This document shows, piece after piece, positions 1-9,139 of a DNA stretch of 64,000 nucleotides (its first letter is position 1; each line of letters starts with the position of its first letter). The DNA is taken from assembly GCF_900109225.1 (NCBI RefSeq), contig NZ_FNZK01000001.1:310001-374000 (forward strand), given 5' to 3'. The notes beneath the pieces were generated by a model. The model made no database searches and had not been told where the DNA came from. It saw only the letters and a program-made list of their open reading frames with translations. The position numbers and the translations under genes are program-made. The DNA is from Propionispira arboris. Lineage in GTDB: Bacteria > Bacillota > Negativicutes > Selenomonadales > Selenomonadaceae.

Positions 1-252
1 CTTTTAGCCAATGAGTGGTCTAAACATGGCATTAACGTGAATGCGATTGCACCAGGGTATATGGCTACGGATAATACGACAGCATTGCGGGCGGATGCAA
101 AACGTAATGCGGAAATTCTCGATCGTATTCCAGCTGGCCGCTGGGGAACACCTTCTGATTTAGCTGGTCCGGTTGTTTTCTTAGCATCGGATGCAGCAAA
201 TTACGTGAGTGGGTATACGATTGCAGTCGATGGCGGCTGGCTGGCACGGTAA
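1..252 (+). CDS. kduD: 2-deoxy-D-gluconate 3-dehydrogenase (KduD), 3' end only
   Basis: The reading frame is open from the first base of the window, so only the last 83 codons are present. The product is the C-terminal third of a short-chain dehydrogenase/reductase. The segment with [10 protein letters not shown], then [13 protein letters not shown], then the ending [12 protein letters not shown] is very close to KduD, which reduces or oxidises 2,5-diketo-3-deoxygluconate and 2-keto-3-deoxygluconate in pectin breakdown. The Rossmann fold and the catalytic Ser-Tyr-Lys lie outside the window. The following genes, a KDG permease and KDPG aldolase, fit the same pathway. The in-frame GTG at 37 is an internal valine, not a start. 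Confidence 0.9.
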   Translation, partial: LLANEWSKHGINVNAIAPGYMATDNTTALRADAKRNAEILDRIPAGRWGTPSDLAGPVVFLASDAANYVSGYTIAVDGGWLAR

Positions 253-275
253 GGTTAACGTAAAGTAAAGTTTGG

Positions 276-300
276 CACTGACTGGGAAAACCAGTCAGTG
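276..300 (+). terminator. hairpin after kduD
   Basis: A perfect 10-bp inverted repeat (CACTGACTGG / CCAGTCAGTG) with a 5-nt loop lies 24 nt after the kduD stop. It is followed by an A/T-rich stretch rather than a clean T run, so termination may be partial and allow some read-through into kdgT. Confidence 0.6.
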
Positions 301-413
301 TAATTTAAAAAAAATTTTTGCCAATGGTGACATATTGTCTAAAATGAGCTGTGAGTTGAAATTATAACATTCTTAATTGTTGGAAAATTATAATAATTAA
401 AGGGGCGATTCCA

Positions 414-1415
414 TTGAAAATTAAACAAACCGTAGAGCGCATTCCTGGCGGATTGATGTTAGTTCCATTATTTCTGGGAGCTTTATGTCATACATTTACA
501 CCGGAAGCCGGTAAGTATTTTGGTTCTTTTACGAATGGGTTAATTACGGGAACCGTGCCAATTCTTTCTGTATGGTTTTTTTGTATGGGGGCTGGTATCG
601 ATATCAAATCGACCGGAGTAGTTTTACGTAAATCGGGAACGATTGTTTTGACGAAAATATTGGTTGCCTGGCTTGTGGGTATGATTTGTGTCAGCTTTAT
701 GCCTGAAGGTATGATTCAGACGGGATTTTTTGCGGGGCTCTCCACGCTCGCGATTGTTACTTCGATGGATATGACGAATGGCGGCCTGTATGCTTCCATT
801 ATGCAGCAGTATGGGACAAAAGAAGAAGCTGGTGCATTTGTATTGACTTCCATTGAATCGGGTCCTTTGGTGACTATGATGATTTTAGGAAGTACAGGAG
901 CGGCATATTTTGAACCACGCTTATTTGTGGGTGCAGTTTTGCCTTTTGTTATTGGCTTTGCTTTAGGTAATCTGGATAAAGAACTACGTGTATTTTTTGG
1001 CAGTGCATCGATGACGATGATTCCTTTCTTTGGCTTTGCCTTAGGAAATACAATTAATTTGGCAGTACTTGGGCAGACCGGATTGCTCGGGATTTGTTTG
1101 GGAATTGGTGTTATAATTGTAACAGGTATTCCTTTGATACTTGCAGATAAATACATTGGCGGCGGGCATGGCGGTGCGGGACTGGCGGCCTCAAGTACGG
1201 CTGGGGCAGCTGTTACGAATCCAGTTATTATTGCGCAGATGGTTCCGGCGTTTGAACCGATTGTAGCCGCGGCAACTGCACTTGTGGCAACGGCGGTTAT
1301 TATTACTTCGATCATAGTACCAATTATTACAGCCTATTGGTGTAACCACTTTAATGGAAAATCGAAAAATCGGCAAGACAAGGTGATGCCGGGGATGAAA
1401 CAGGCTCATGGTTGA
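414..1415 (+). CDS. kdgT: 2-keto-3-deoxygluconate permease
   Basis: This 333-residue, very hydrophobic protein has about ten predicted membrane segments and matches the KdgT family of KDG:H+ symporters (E. coli KdgT is about 327 residues). It begins with [19 protein letters not shown], typical of the family, and contains the glycine-rich [18 protein letters not shown] segment near residue 245. The start is TTG, supported by AAGGGGCG about 9 nt upstream; no better ATG is available. It would sit in the inner membrane and import KDG released by pectin breakdown. It lies between kduD and KDPG aldolase, so the three form a uronate catabolic cluster. Confidence 0.93.
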   Translation: MKIKQTVERIPGGLMLVPLFLGALCHTFTPEAGKYFGSFTNGLITGTVPILSVWFFCMGAGIDIKSTGVVLRKSGTIVLTKILVAWLVGMICVSFMPEGMIQTGFFAGLSTLAIVTSMDMTNGGLYASIMQQYGTKEEAGAFVLTSIESGPLVTMMILGSTGAAYFEPRLFVGAVLPFVIGFALGNLDKELRVFFGSASMTMIPFFGFALGNTINLAVLGQTGLLGICLGIGVIIVTGIPLILADKYIGGGHGGAGLAASSTAGAAVTNPVIIAQMVPAFEPIVAAATALVATAVIITSIIVPIITAYWCNHFNGKSKNRQDKVMPGMKQAHG

Positions 1416-1478
1416 TTTTAGCTAAGTTTGAGCTAAGTAGTTTTCGTTTGGTATCAATACAAATTGGGAGGTTTTTTT

Positions 1479-2123
1479 ATGGAAAAAGAAAAAATTATTG
1501 CAAAAATCAAAGAATTAGGTGTTGTAGCGGTTATTCGCGGCAAGGATGCAGAAGATGGCATTAAAATTTCAGAGGCTTGTATCAAAGGCGGTGTGACAGC
1601 GATTGAAGTTGCTTTTACAACTCCTGGAGCGCAGGAAACCATCAAGGTGCTGGCGGATAAATATAAAGATAATCCAGAAGTTGTTATCGGTGCTGGTACA
1701 GTTCTGGATCCTGAAACGGCAAGGATTGCTATGCTGAACGGGGCTGAATTTATTGTTTCACCATCCATTAATTTAGAAACGATTCGTCTTTGTAACCGAT
1801 ATCGTGTAGCCTGTATGCCGGGGACGACTACGTTAGATGGCGTGGTTATGGCTTTGGAAGCTGGTGCGGATATTATTAAGATTTTCCCAGGTGAGATTGT
1901 CGGACTCAAGATGATTAAAGCGATTAAAGGGCCGCTTCCACAGGCACAGTTAATGCCAACAGGTGGTGTTACAGTTGAGAATGTTGCCGAGTGGCTTCAT
2001 GCAGGCTGTGTGGCAGTTGGTGCCGGCGGCAGCCTGACTGGTGCTGCGAAAACTGGTGATTTTGCTAAAATAACAGCAACGGCCATTGAGTTTGTTAATG
2101 CAGTGAAAGCTGCAAGACAATAA
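1479..2123 (+). CDS. eda: KDPG aldolase (2-dehydro-3-deoxyphosphogluconate aldolase)
   Basis: The 214-residue product has the length and motifs of class I KDPG/KHG aldolase, which splits 2-keto-3-deoxy-6-phosphogluconate into pyruvate and glyceraldehyde 3-phosphate. The Schiff-base lysine is Lys134 in ADIIKIFPGE and the catalytic glutamate is Glu43 in AIEVAFTT. The start is ATG 1479, with GGGAGG at 1466-1471; an in-frame TTG at 1464 overlaps that ribosome site and is rejected. It is the last gene of the uronate cluster and is followed by a strong terminator. No KDG kinase is visible here, so phosphorylation must be encoded elsewhere. Confidence 0.93.
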   Translation: MEKEKIIAKIKELGVVAVIRGKDAEDGIKISEACIKGGVTAIEVAFTTPGAQETIKVLADKYKDNPEVVIGAGTVLDPETARIAMLNGAEFIVSPSINLETIRLCNRYRVACMPGTTTLDGVVMALEAGADIIKIFPGEIVGLKMIKAIKGPLPQAQLMPTGGVTVENVAEWLHAGCVAVGAGGSLTGAAKTGDFAKITATAIEFVNAVKAARQ

Positions 2124-2142
2124 ATCATTTACCCTCTTTTTT

Positions 2143-2205
2143 AGAGAAAGCATTATTAAATGTTGCGTTTGAGCAATTCATTTAGTCGTGCTTTCTCTTT
2201 TTTTC
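2143..2205 (+). terminator. Rho-independent terminator after eda
   Basis: A 10-bp stem (AGAGAAAGCA / TGCTTTCTCT) with a long loop is followed directly by a T-rich run. It ends the uronate catabolic cluster. Confidence 0.75.
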
Positions 2206-2303
2206 CTTTTCATAAAAAAGGAAAAATCGCTTTATATAACGAATAAGTTTATGAGATAGTAAGAAGTGTAATATTTTAAAATATGAAAAATGGAGTGATT
2301 TAT

Positions 2304-3659
2304 ATGGAATTAAAACGGGATGCATTTAAAGCCTATGACATTCGGGGGAAATATCCAGAAGAAGTCAATGAGGAACTGGCGTATCGTATCGGACGTTCTT
2401 TTGTTGAATTGTTCAAAGCTAAAAAAGTCGCGGTCGGTCATGATATTCGTCTTTCCGGTCCAAGCGTGCAAGCTGCTTTGGTACGTGGTTTAACGGAAAT
2501 GGGCTGCGATGTAGTGGATATCGGTCAGTGTGGTACGGAAATGATTTATTTTGCTACAGCTTATTTGAAAATTGATGGCGGCATTATGATTACAGCCAGT
2601 CATAATCCGAAAGAATATAATGGCATGAAACTTGTTCGTGAACAGTCAAAACCAATCAGCAGTGATACAGGGCTTAAAGATATTGAAGAACGTGCGATCA
2701 CAGGTGTGTTTGAGCCAGTGATCGGTGTTACTGCCGGAACCGTTGAAGCGGTTGATATCATGCCGGAATACATCAAACATTTGCTTACATATGTTGATAT
2801 CAGTGCGTTGAAACCGCTCAAAATTGTGGCAAATACTGGCAATGGTGCGGCAGGACCGATTATTAATGAACTGGAAAAACATTTACCGTTTCAATTTATT
2901 AAAGTGTTTAATGAACCGGATGGCAATTTCCCGAATGGTGTACCAAATCCAATTCTCGAAGAAAATCGCGAAGCAACGGCTAAGGTGATTCGTGAAACGA
3001 AAGCGGATATTGGCATTGCCTGGGATGGTGATTTTGATCGCTGTTTTATGTTTGATGAAAACGGTGAATTTATCGAAGGGTATTATATGGTTGGATTCCT
3101 TGCCAAAGCTTTCTTAAGGAAATTGCCTGGATCGAAGATTATTTATGATCCACGCCTTACTTGGAACACCATTGAACTTGTCGAAGCCGATGGCGGTACA
3201 CCGGTAATGTGTAAGAGCGGTCATGCTTTTATTAAGGAACGGATGCGTAAAGAAGGCGCTGTTTATGGTGGTGAAATGTCAGCCCATCATTATTTCAAAG
3301 ATTTTTCCTATTGTGACAGTGGTATGATTCCTTGGCTTTTGGTATTGGAACTGATTTCGCGAGCTGGCAAACCATTCTCGCATTTGATGTCAGAACGCAT
3401 GAATCGTTATCCGATCAGTGGGGAAATTAACAGCAAGGTCGTTGATGCCAAAGCTGTTATTGCTAAAATCGAAGCACAATATGGTCCCAGTGGTACGGTT
3501 ACAAAAGTCGATGGACTCAGTATTGAATATCCACAGTGGAGATTCAATCTTCGCATGTCGAATACAGAACCGGTTATTCGTTTGAATGTTGAAACACGGG
3601 AAGATGCAGCATTATTAAAAGAAAAAACCGATGAATTATTAGCAATTATTCGCGGCTGA
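2304..3659 (+). CDS. manB: phosphomannomutase/phosphoglucomutase
   Basis: This 451-residue protein is an alpha-D-phosphohexomutase that interconverts 6-phospho and 1-phospho forms of mannose or glucose. It carries the phosphoserine loop TASHNP (97-102, Ser99), the metal loop DGDFDR (241-246), the sugar-binding loop GGEMSAHHYF, and the phosphate-binding loop RMSNTEP near the C terminus. ATG 2304 is chosen because GGAGTG lies just upstream; the ATG at 2283 would place that ribosome site inside the gene. GalU follows 31 nt downstream, so the pair probably supplies nucleotide sugars for LPS or other surface polysaccharide. Mannose versus glucose preference cannot be read from the sequence. Confidence 0.9.
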   Translation: MELKRDAFKAYDIRGKYPEEVNEELAYRIGRSFVELFKAKKVAVGHDIRLSGPSVQAALVRGLTEMGCDVVDIGQCGTEMIYFATAYLKIDGGIMITASHNPKEYNGMKLVREQSKPISSDTGLKDIEERAITGVFEPVIGVTAGTVEAVDIMPEYIKHLLTYVDISALKPLKIVANTGNGAAGPIINELEKHLPFQFIKVFNEPDGNFPNGVPNPILEENREATAKVIRETKADIGIAWDGDFDRCFMFDENGEFIEGYYMVGFLAKAFLRKLPGSKIIYDPRLTWNTIELVEADGGTPVMCKSGHAFIKERMRKEGAVYGGEMSAHHYFKDFSYCDSGMIPWLLVLELISRAGKPFSHLMSERMNRYPISGEINSKVVDAKAVIAKIEAQYGPSGTVTKVDGLSIEYPQWRFNLRMSNTEPVIRLNVETREDAALLKEKTDELLAIIRG

Positions 3660-3690
3660 ATGAATTCATTTATAGATAGGATGAAACTTT

Positions 3691-4602
3691 ATGCAGAAAA
3701 TTCGCAAGGCCATTATTCCAGCAGCGGGACTGGGAACGCGGTTTTTACCAGCGACAAAAGCTCAGCCAAAAGAAATGCTGCCGATTGTTGATAAACCAGC
3801 AATTCAATTTATTGTTGAAGAAGCAATTGCTTCTGGAATTGAAGAAATTCTCATCATTACCGGACGTAATAAACGGTCCATTGAAGATCATTTTGATCGC
3901 TCAATTGAACTCGAAATGCAGTTAAAAGAGCAGGGAAAATATGAATTACTGGGTACGATTGAAGAAATATCCAATATTACCATTCATTTTATTCGGCAAA
4001 AAGAAGCAAAAGGGCTGGGACACGCGGTTCTTTGTGCCAAACAGTTCGTGGGCAATGAACCTTTTGCTGTTATGCTGGGGGATGATATTGTCGATGCAAA
4101 AGTTCCTTGTTTGGCGCAGCTTATCGATGTTTATGATGATTTGGGCGGCAGCGTGCTTGGCGTACAGCGTGTGCCTAAATCACAGGTGCCGAATTATGGA
4201 ATCATTGACCCGACTCCTATTAAACAAAATGTTTGGCAGGCGCTTAAATTAATTGAAAAACCATCGATCGAAGAAGCACCATCTGATTTAGCTGTTTTAG
4301 GCCGCTATATTTTGACACCGGAAATTTTTGAAATTCTGGAACATACAAAACCAGGTCGTGGCGGTGAGATACAATTGACAGATGCTATTGGTGAATTGGC
4401 AAAAATTCAGCGTGTGTATGCATATAATTTTTATGGACGGCGTTATGATATTGGCGATAAGGAAGGTTTTCTCGAAGCAACAGTTGAATATGCTTTGAAA
4501 AGACCAGAACTTAGGGATCGTTTTTTGGCCTATATGGTCAAAACGGTTGGACCACTTCTGGAAAAACATTCCGAACTGGCTGAAAACGACCACAAAGAAT
4601 AA
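3691..4602 (+). CDS. galU: UTP-glucose-1-phosphate uridylyltransferase
   Basis: The 303-residue product is a GalU-type nucleotidyltransferase that makes UDP-glucose and pyrophosphate from UTP and glucose 1-phosphate. The N-terminal [19 protein letters not shown] motif binds the nucleotide; [14 protein letters not shown] and the later VMLGDDIV and LIEKP segments are family hallmarks. The start ATG is preceded by a GGATG-type ribosome site. It sits 31 nt after the phosphohexomutase and is probably cotranscribed with it, giving a route from glucose 6-phosphate to UDP-glucose for envelope sugars. Confidence 0.95.
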   Translation: MQKIRKAIIPAAGLGTRFLPATKAQPKEMLPIVDKPAIQFIVEEAIASGIEEILIITGRNKRSIEDHFDRSIELEMQLKEQGKYELLGTIEEISNITIHFIRQKEAKGLGHAVLCAKQFVGNEPFAVMLGDDIVDAKVPCLAQLIDVYDDLGGSVLGVQRVPKSQVPNYGIIDPTPIKQNVWQALKLIEKPSIEEAPSDLAVLGRYILTPEIFEILEHTKPGRGGEIQLTDAIGELAKIQRVYAYNFYGRRYDIGDKEGFLEATVEYALKRPELRDRFLAYMVKTVGPLLEKHSELAENDHKE

Positions 4603-4615
4603 TCTTAAATCGGAC

Positions 4616-4644
4616 TTAACAGTCAAACGTCTGCGTGCTATAAT
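4616..4644 (+). promoter_or_regulatory. sigma-A-type promoter for pgi
   Basis: TTAACA (4616-4621) and TATAAT (4639-4644) are separated by 17 bp, upstream of pgi. Transcription would begin near 4651, about 60 nt before the start codon. Confidence 0.65.
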
Positions 4645-4710
4645 ATTTTATACCACCAATTGTTTGAGGTGTTGCATGTTTTATAAATTTTAAAAATGAA
4701 GGTGTAATAA

Positions 4711-6165
4711 ATGAGTTTAGAATTAAAATCTGGATTTTCGTTTGATTATGAAAATTTATTTGGTGAAGGTAAAGTAACAGCAGCAGATCTGAAGAGTTTT
4801 GAAGCAGATTTGAAAAAGGCCCATGAAGCAATGAAAGTGATGCGTAAAACTGGTTTTGTTGCTGGTCATCTTTCGAAAGACGGGGAACCGGAGAAAGTTT
4901 TATTTAGTGAACTTCCTTATATTGAAGAAGGTCATTTGAATTCACCAAAATCAATCGCTCGCTTAAGTAAGCTAACTGCATCCGTACAAAATCGCGTGGA
5001 TGCGGTTGTGTCGCTTGGTATAGGCGGTTCATTCCTCGGCAATAAAGTTTTGTTTGATGTTCATTGCGGTGAGTTCTGGAACAGTAAATCAAAAGCAGAA
5101 CGTGACGGATTCCCAAGAGTTTATTTTAGTGGCAATAATATTGATCCAAGAAGGACTACCGATTTGATCGAACATATTAATGCTTCGGCTAAAGTGGCGA
5201 GCTGCCATGGCGAAAAACGTCCATACCATGTTATGCTGCTTTTGATTTCAAAGTCTGGCGGTACGCTTGATACGATGTCTAATTTCATGGTTATTTATGA
5301 AGCCCTGAAAAAAAATCCTGAAGTTGAAGTTGAAGTAATTGCTGTAACAGATCCGAATGAAAAACAGCCAACACTTTTAAAGAAATTGGCCACGGAACAA
5401 AAATGGCCTACGTATAGTGTTCCTGATGGTGTTGGGGGAAGATTCACTATTTTTTGTGAAGTTGGTCTCACTTTGGCGGCTTGCATTGGTTTTGATATTG
5501 AAGCATTTCTTGCTGGTGCAAAAGCAATGGACCAGGTTTGTCAAAATGATGATATCTGGCAGAATCCAGCAATGCTTAATGCAGCACTTAAATTTATTGC
5601 ATCAGAAAAACATGGTCGTGATATTGAAGTTATGATGCCATATGGTGATTATCTGAAATCTGTTTCGGAATGGTATATTCAACTGCTAGCTGAATCGCTT
5701 GGTAAACAGTTTGATAAACAGGGCAATGAAGTTTGTTATGGGAGAACGCCAGTTGTTGCGGTGGGAACAACGGATATGCATGCACAAACACAGCAGCATC
5801 AAGAAGGCAAACTCAATAAAATCGTTCAATTTATTCGTATCCAAAAATGGGATGTTGATCCTGTTATCCCGGATGCTTTTCCATCCGCACCTAAATTATC
5901 CGATATTTCGGGCGTTACGATGAGTCAAGCCTTAGATGTAGCGTTGCAGTCTAATGCAGATGCTTTGGCGTCGAATCAGCGTTTTAGTGCCGTATTTAAT
6001 TTACCAGAACTCACTCCATATCATTTGGGTGAACTGCTTTATATGCTGGCAATGTCCATTGCGTATGAAGGTGAACTTGCCAATGTTGATGCATTTAATC
6101 AGCCGGGGGTTGAAGGGTATAAACGGATTATGGGACCTAAACTGCAAGCTCTTAAAAATAAATAA
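4711..6165 (+). CDS. pgi: glucose-6-phosphate isomerase
   Basis: This 484-residue protein is a phosphoglucose isomerase, interconverting glucose 6-phosphate and fructose 6-phosphate. The two SIS-type sugar-phosphate regions are visible as SLGIGGSFLGNKV and ISKSGGTLDTMSNF; the C-terminal block NVDAFNQPGVEGYKR holds the family's conserved Gln/Lys region. It is shorter than the 549-residue E. coli enzyme but in the range of Firmicutes forms. AAGGTG precedes the ATG. The gene has its own promoter and a terminator, so it is probably a single-gene unit beside galU. Confidence 0.95.
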   Translation: MSLELKSGFSFDYENLFGEGKVTAADLKSFEADLKKAHEAMKVMRKTGFVAGHLSKDGEPEKVLFSELPYIEEGHLNSPKSIARLSKLTASVQNRVDAVVSLGIGGSFLGNKVLFDVHCGEFWNSKSKAERDGFPRVYFSGNNIDPRRTTDLIEHINASAKVASCHGEKRPYHVMLLLISKSGGTLDTMSNFMVIYEALKKNPEVEVEVIAVTDPNEKQPTLLKKLATEQKWPTYSVPDGVGGRFTIFCEVGLTLAACIGFDIEAFLAGAKAMDQVCQNDDIWQNPAMLNAALKFIASEKHGRDIEVMMPYGDYLKSVSEWYIQLLAESLGKQFDKQGNEVCYGRTPVVAVGTTDMHAQTQQHQEGKLNKIVQFIRIQKWDVDPVIPDAFPSAPKLSDISGVTMSQALDVALQSNADALASNQRFSAVFNLPELTPYHLGELLYMLAMSIAYEGELANVDAFNQPGVEGYKRIMGPKLQALKNK

Positions 6166-6178
6166 AATATATACTTTA

Positions 6179-6209
6179 AATCCTGTCGGAATTCGACAGG
6201 ATTTTTTTT
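6179..6209 (+). terminator. Rho-independent terminator after pgi
   Basis: A perfect 8-bp stem (TCCTGTCG / CGACAGGA) with loop GAATT is followed by a run of eight or nine T. Confidence 0.9.
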
Positions 6210-6270
6210 ATTTAAGGAGAAGAGTATACTTAATCATTTTTATGAGAATCTGAAAAAAGGTGGACTGTAT

Positions 6271-6819
6271 ATGAAGATAGAATTGAAAAAATTTTTCGGT
6301 ATCCGTAAAAATCAAGGCTGCCTGCTCGTTTTATTGCTTGTGCTTTTATATGCAGGCTGGGGAAATACAGACGAGACGATAGCAAATAGTACATATAACG
6401 GATCAAAAGATAGCGAACATAGTCAGGTTCAAAAGAATCTGGTGCAGGCCGTGCAGGGCAGTGAAGAAAAAATGCAGGGGCGCGATCCCTTTACTTTAGC
6501 AGAAAAAGACAGAAAAATGGAATTGGTTGACAATGTAGCAAAAATTTCTAATCTAGGTAAATCTACGGTAAACGTTATGGAGCAGCTGCCGGGTATAAAA
6601 AAGATTATAGAAAAGAAAAAGGTAATGGCAGATAAGCTTGTCTTAAAAGGGATTTTAGCTGGATCTGAGCAAAAAATTGCTTTAATTGAATCAGGTAAAG
6701 AAAGCTTTTCCTGCCAAATTGGTACAATCATTAAAAATTATGAAGTTTTGGCAATTACGGATACAGCTGTAAGACTTAAAGGGCTTGACGGAGAGCAGCT
6801 GCTGCAGCTTGAACAATAA
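6271..6819 (+). CDS. PilP/GspC-like inner-membrane partner of the secretin
   Basis: The 182-residue product has one N-terminal membrane segment (about residues 17-34, LLVLLLVLLYAGW) and a soluble C terminus. A DPF motif (around residue 71) and a final domain of about 60 residues with LVLKGILAG, ALIESG, IGTIIKNYEVLAI and VRLKGLDGEQLLQL match the PilP/GspC homology region, which contacts the secretin periplasmic domains. It lies 33 nt before a secretin gene and is certainly its operon partner. The usual pilM, pilN and pilO genes are absent on both sides. Assignment to PilP rather than GspC is an inference from the neighbour. Confidence 0.65.
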   Translation: MKIELKKFFGIRKNQGCLLVLLLVLLYAGWGNTDETIANSTYNGSKDSEHSQVQKNLVQAVQGSEEKMQGRDPFTLAEKDRKMELVDNVAKISNLGKSTVNVMEQLPGIKKIIEKKKVMADKLVLKGILAGSEQKIALIESGKESFSCQIGTIIKNYEVLAITDTAVRLKGLDGEQLLQLEQ

Positions 6820-6852
6820 AAATTATCCCCAAAAAGAGAAACAGGAGATGAC

Positions 6853-8223
6853 ATGATGCTGTCTGGAAATAAGATCCAGATTTTGCTGCTTTGTTTTAGT
6901 TTATTTTTGCTAGGCAGTCCAGTTTATGCTGCCGAAACAATTTCTTTAAATGTATATAATGGTGAAGTTCGCGATGTTTTGACGTCATTGGCCATATTGG
7001 GACATGTTGATATTGTAGCGGATGATTTAGTGACAGGAAAGATTACGGTGCAGATGGAGTCGATAGATTTTGATACGGCTCTGAATGTTATTACAAAAAT
7101 GAAAGGTTTGGTCTATCAAAAACAAGGCAATGTTATTCTTATTGGCAAAAAGGATACGATGCAAAATAATTTTGGCACATTGCATGTTATGAAGTTAAAG
7201 TTTATCGATTGGCGCTGTGCAGGGGAGGCGGCAACTTTAGTACTCGGTGAAGCAGGAATCAATCCAATTATGCAGAATACTAAAGATATTGCAAAAAATA
7301 ATGTGCATGAAGTAGATAATGCAAAAAATCGAATAAGTAAACGTTTAATGATTGATGAACAAACCAATTCACTGCTTTTTTATGGAACGGATGAAGAGGC
7401 AGCAAATATTATGCAGATGTTAGAAAAAATTGATATACCGGCACAGCAAGTTTCATTGGAAGCCAAAGTTATTGCAATCAATAAAGATGCGGCGAAGAAC
7501 CTCGGTGTGGAGTGGGAGTGGTCTAAAGTGCCGCAATATCCTGCTTATACGACGGAATATGAAACTTTAGAAAATACGGTTGTTTTGCCTGATGGGACAC
7601 TGAAGAAAATAACGGAGGATATTCCTAAGCAGAATGTGCAGAGACAATGGAAAAATGGTGAATCAATTCCGGGAATTATTAAATTTGGTCATGGCCCGGA
7701 GGGACATCCATTTGAATTTTATTATGCGGCGACACTCAATGCACTGATTAGTGATGGCAAAGCCAATGTTTTGGCAAGGCCAAATATTATGACGATTCAG
7801 GGAAAAGAAGCTGTAATTAATATTGGTGGTGAAGTTCCTGTGCCAACGGTATCTACAACGAATTCGACGACAACTACGTCGATTGTGTATCGTGAGGCAG
7901 GTATTATTTTACGTTATACGCCGCGGATAAATAAAGATGGGTTTATTACAGCGGAGGTTCATACTGAGGTGAGTTCACCGATGTATGTGGAAGATTTAAA
8001 AGCCTACCGATTCAGTAAAAGGTCCGCAGATACGAACATCCGGCTTAAAGATGGTCAAACTATGGTGATTGGCGGTTTGATTGGCAGTGAAGACTCAAAA
8101 TCAATCAGTAAGATTCCTTTTTTAGGGGATATTCCAATTTTGGGACGTTTTTTTCGAAATGAAAAGCAGAGCAAAAGTGAATCGGAAGTGATGATCTTTT
8201 TGACTGCACATATTGTAGATTGA
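6853..8223 (+). CDS. type IV pilus / type II secretion secretin (PilQ/GspD family)
   Basis: The 456-residue precursor has a Sec signal peptide (residues 1-27, ending PVYAAE), then an STN domain (about 30-85), a secretin N1-type domain with ERLMIDEQTNSLLFYG-like sequence (NRISKRLMIDEQTN here, near 155), and a C-terminal secretin domain ending RFFRNEKQSKSESEVMIFLT. Secretins form large outer-membrane gates, so the gene is direct evidence for an outer membrane. It is shorter than Proteobacterial PilQ (about 700 residues) because AMIN domains are missing. CAGGAGA precedes tandem ATGs at 6853 and 6856. A response regulator follows 15 nt downstream. Pilus versus secretion function is not decided by the sequence. 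Confidence 0.85.
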   Translation: MMLSGNKIQILLLCFSLFLLGSPVYAAETISLNVYNGEVRDVLTSLAILGHVDIVADDLVTGKITVQMESIDFDTALNVITKMKGLVYQKQGNVILIGKKDTMQNNFGTLHVMKLKFIDWRCAGEAATLVLGEAGINPIMQNTKDIAKNNVHEVDNAKNRISKRLMIDEQTNSLLFYGTDEEAANIMQMLEKIDIPAQQVSLEAKVIAINKDAAKNLGVEWEWSKVPQYPAYTTEYETLENTVVLPDGTLKKITEDIPKQNVQRQWKNGESIPGIIKFGHGPEGHPFEFYYAATLNALISDGKANVLARPNIMTIQGKEAVINIGGEVPVPTVSTTNSTTTTSIVYREAGIILRYTPRINKDGFITAEVHTEVSSPMYVEDLKAYRFSKRSADTNIRLKDGQTMVIGGLIGSEDSKSISKIPFLGDIPILGRFFRNEKQSKSESEVMIFLTAHIVD

Positions 8224-8238
8224 CAGGGAAGTGTAAAA

Positions 8239-8910
8239 ATGGCAATAAAAATACTAATAGCAGATGATCATGCGCTTTTACGACAAGGCATAAAAAAAGT
8301 TTTGAATTTTGAAGAGGATTTAGAGGTGATTGGTGAAGCCGAAGATGGTCAGGATGCTTTGGCAAAAACAATGGTTTTACAGCCGGATATTTTGCTTTTG
8401 GATCTGAATATGCCGATTTTGAGCGGTCTTGATGTGACACGTCAATTGCAGATGGCTAAGGTGAAAACCAAAATCATTGTGCTTACGATTCATGATAGCG
8501 ATAATTATGTAATTGAACTTTTAAAAAGTGGTGCGGATGGGTATTTATTGAAAGATGTAGAACCTTCTATGCTGATAAAGGCAATTCATGTCGTTTATGC
8601 AGGCAATGCTTTTGTTTATCCCAAATTGGAAGAAAAATTATTTGGTGATTTGAATTCAGATGATGATGTTAATGAGAAGGCTCGTGAAATGTGGCGGCAA
8701 TTTCGTCCAGAACGATTAACAACACGCGAAATGGACGTATTGCGTTGTATTGCAAGAGGGTTTAACAATCAGGAAATTTCACAGGCACTTTTTGTGAGTG
8801 AAAAAACAGTTAAAAATCATTTGACGAATATTTTTCGTAAAATCAATGTGAATGATCGTACCCAAGCCTTAATTTATGTACTTAAAAATAAAATAATGAC
8901 ATTAGATTAA
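8239..8910 (+). CDS. NarL/LuxR-type response regulator
   Basis: This 223-residue protein has an N-terminal receiver domain with acidic pocket Asp9-Asp10, phospho-acceptor Asp55 in LLLDLNMPI, the switch Thr in VLTIHD and Lys in YLLKDVEP, and a C-terminal LuxR helix-turn-helix (RLTTREMDVLRCIARGFNNQE, then SEKTVKNHLTNIFRKI). The layout and linker resemble DegU. No histidine kinase is adjacent, so it is an orphan here. It starts 15 nt after the secretin stop and is followed by a terminator, so it is cotranscribed with the PilP-like and secretin genes; whether it controls them is unknown. Confidence 0.9.
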   Translation: MAIKILIADDHALLRQGIKKVLNFEEDLEVIGEAEDGQDALAKTMVLQPDILLLDLNMPILSGLDVTRQLQMAKVKTKIIVLTIHDSDNYVIELLKSGADGYLLKDVEPSMLIKAIHVVYAGNAFVYPKLEEKLFGDLNSDDDVNEKAREMWRQFRPERLTTREMDVLRCIARGFNNQEISQALFVSEKTVKNHLTNIFRKINVNDRTQALIYVLKNKIMTLD

Positions 8911-8916
8911 GGCAAA

Positions 8917-8946
8917 GCTCTCAAATTTAAATTTGGGAGCTTTTTT
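8917..8946 (+). terminator. Rho-independent terminator after the response regulator
   Basis: A 10-bp stem (GCTCTCAAAT / ATTTGGGAGC, one G-U pair) with a 4-nt loop is followed by six T. Confidence 0.88.
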
Positions 8947-8949
8947 GAT

Positions 8950-8977
8950 TTGCAATGTGTTAGAAGCAGTGTATAAT
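8950..8977 (+). promoter_or_regulatory. promoter of the tetrapyrrole operon
   Basis: TTGCAA (8950-8955) and TATAAT (8972-8977) are 16 bp apart, just after the preceding terminator. A leader of about 155 nt would separate it from the first gene. A second TATAAT at 9038-9043 lacks a good -35 box. No known riboswitch was recognised in the leader. Confidence 0.55.
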
Positions 8978-9139
8978 TATTTTATGTGTTTTTTTGAAAA
9001 TATGACGATAAAAATGGAATTTAGGAGAATAATATTATATAATGGTAAGAGAAAGTGAATGTCATTCGTATTTGATGAACTTTCATTCTTACTTATAGAG
9101 TAAACGAAGTTGGTTATAGGTTTTAAAGAGGTGCAAAAA

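Noticed and set aside
716-1315. 199-codon open frame on the minus strand inside kdgT
   Set aside because: It is an antisense shadow of a membrane-protein gene with no ribosome site and low-complexity composition. The plus-strand KdgT assignment is clear.
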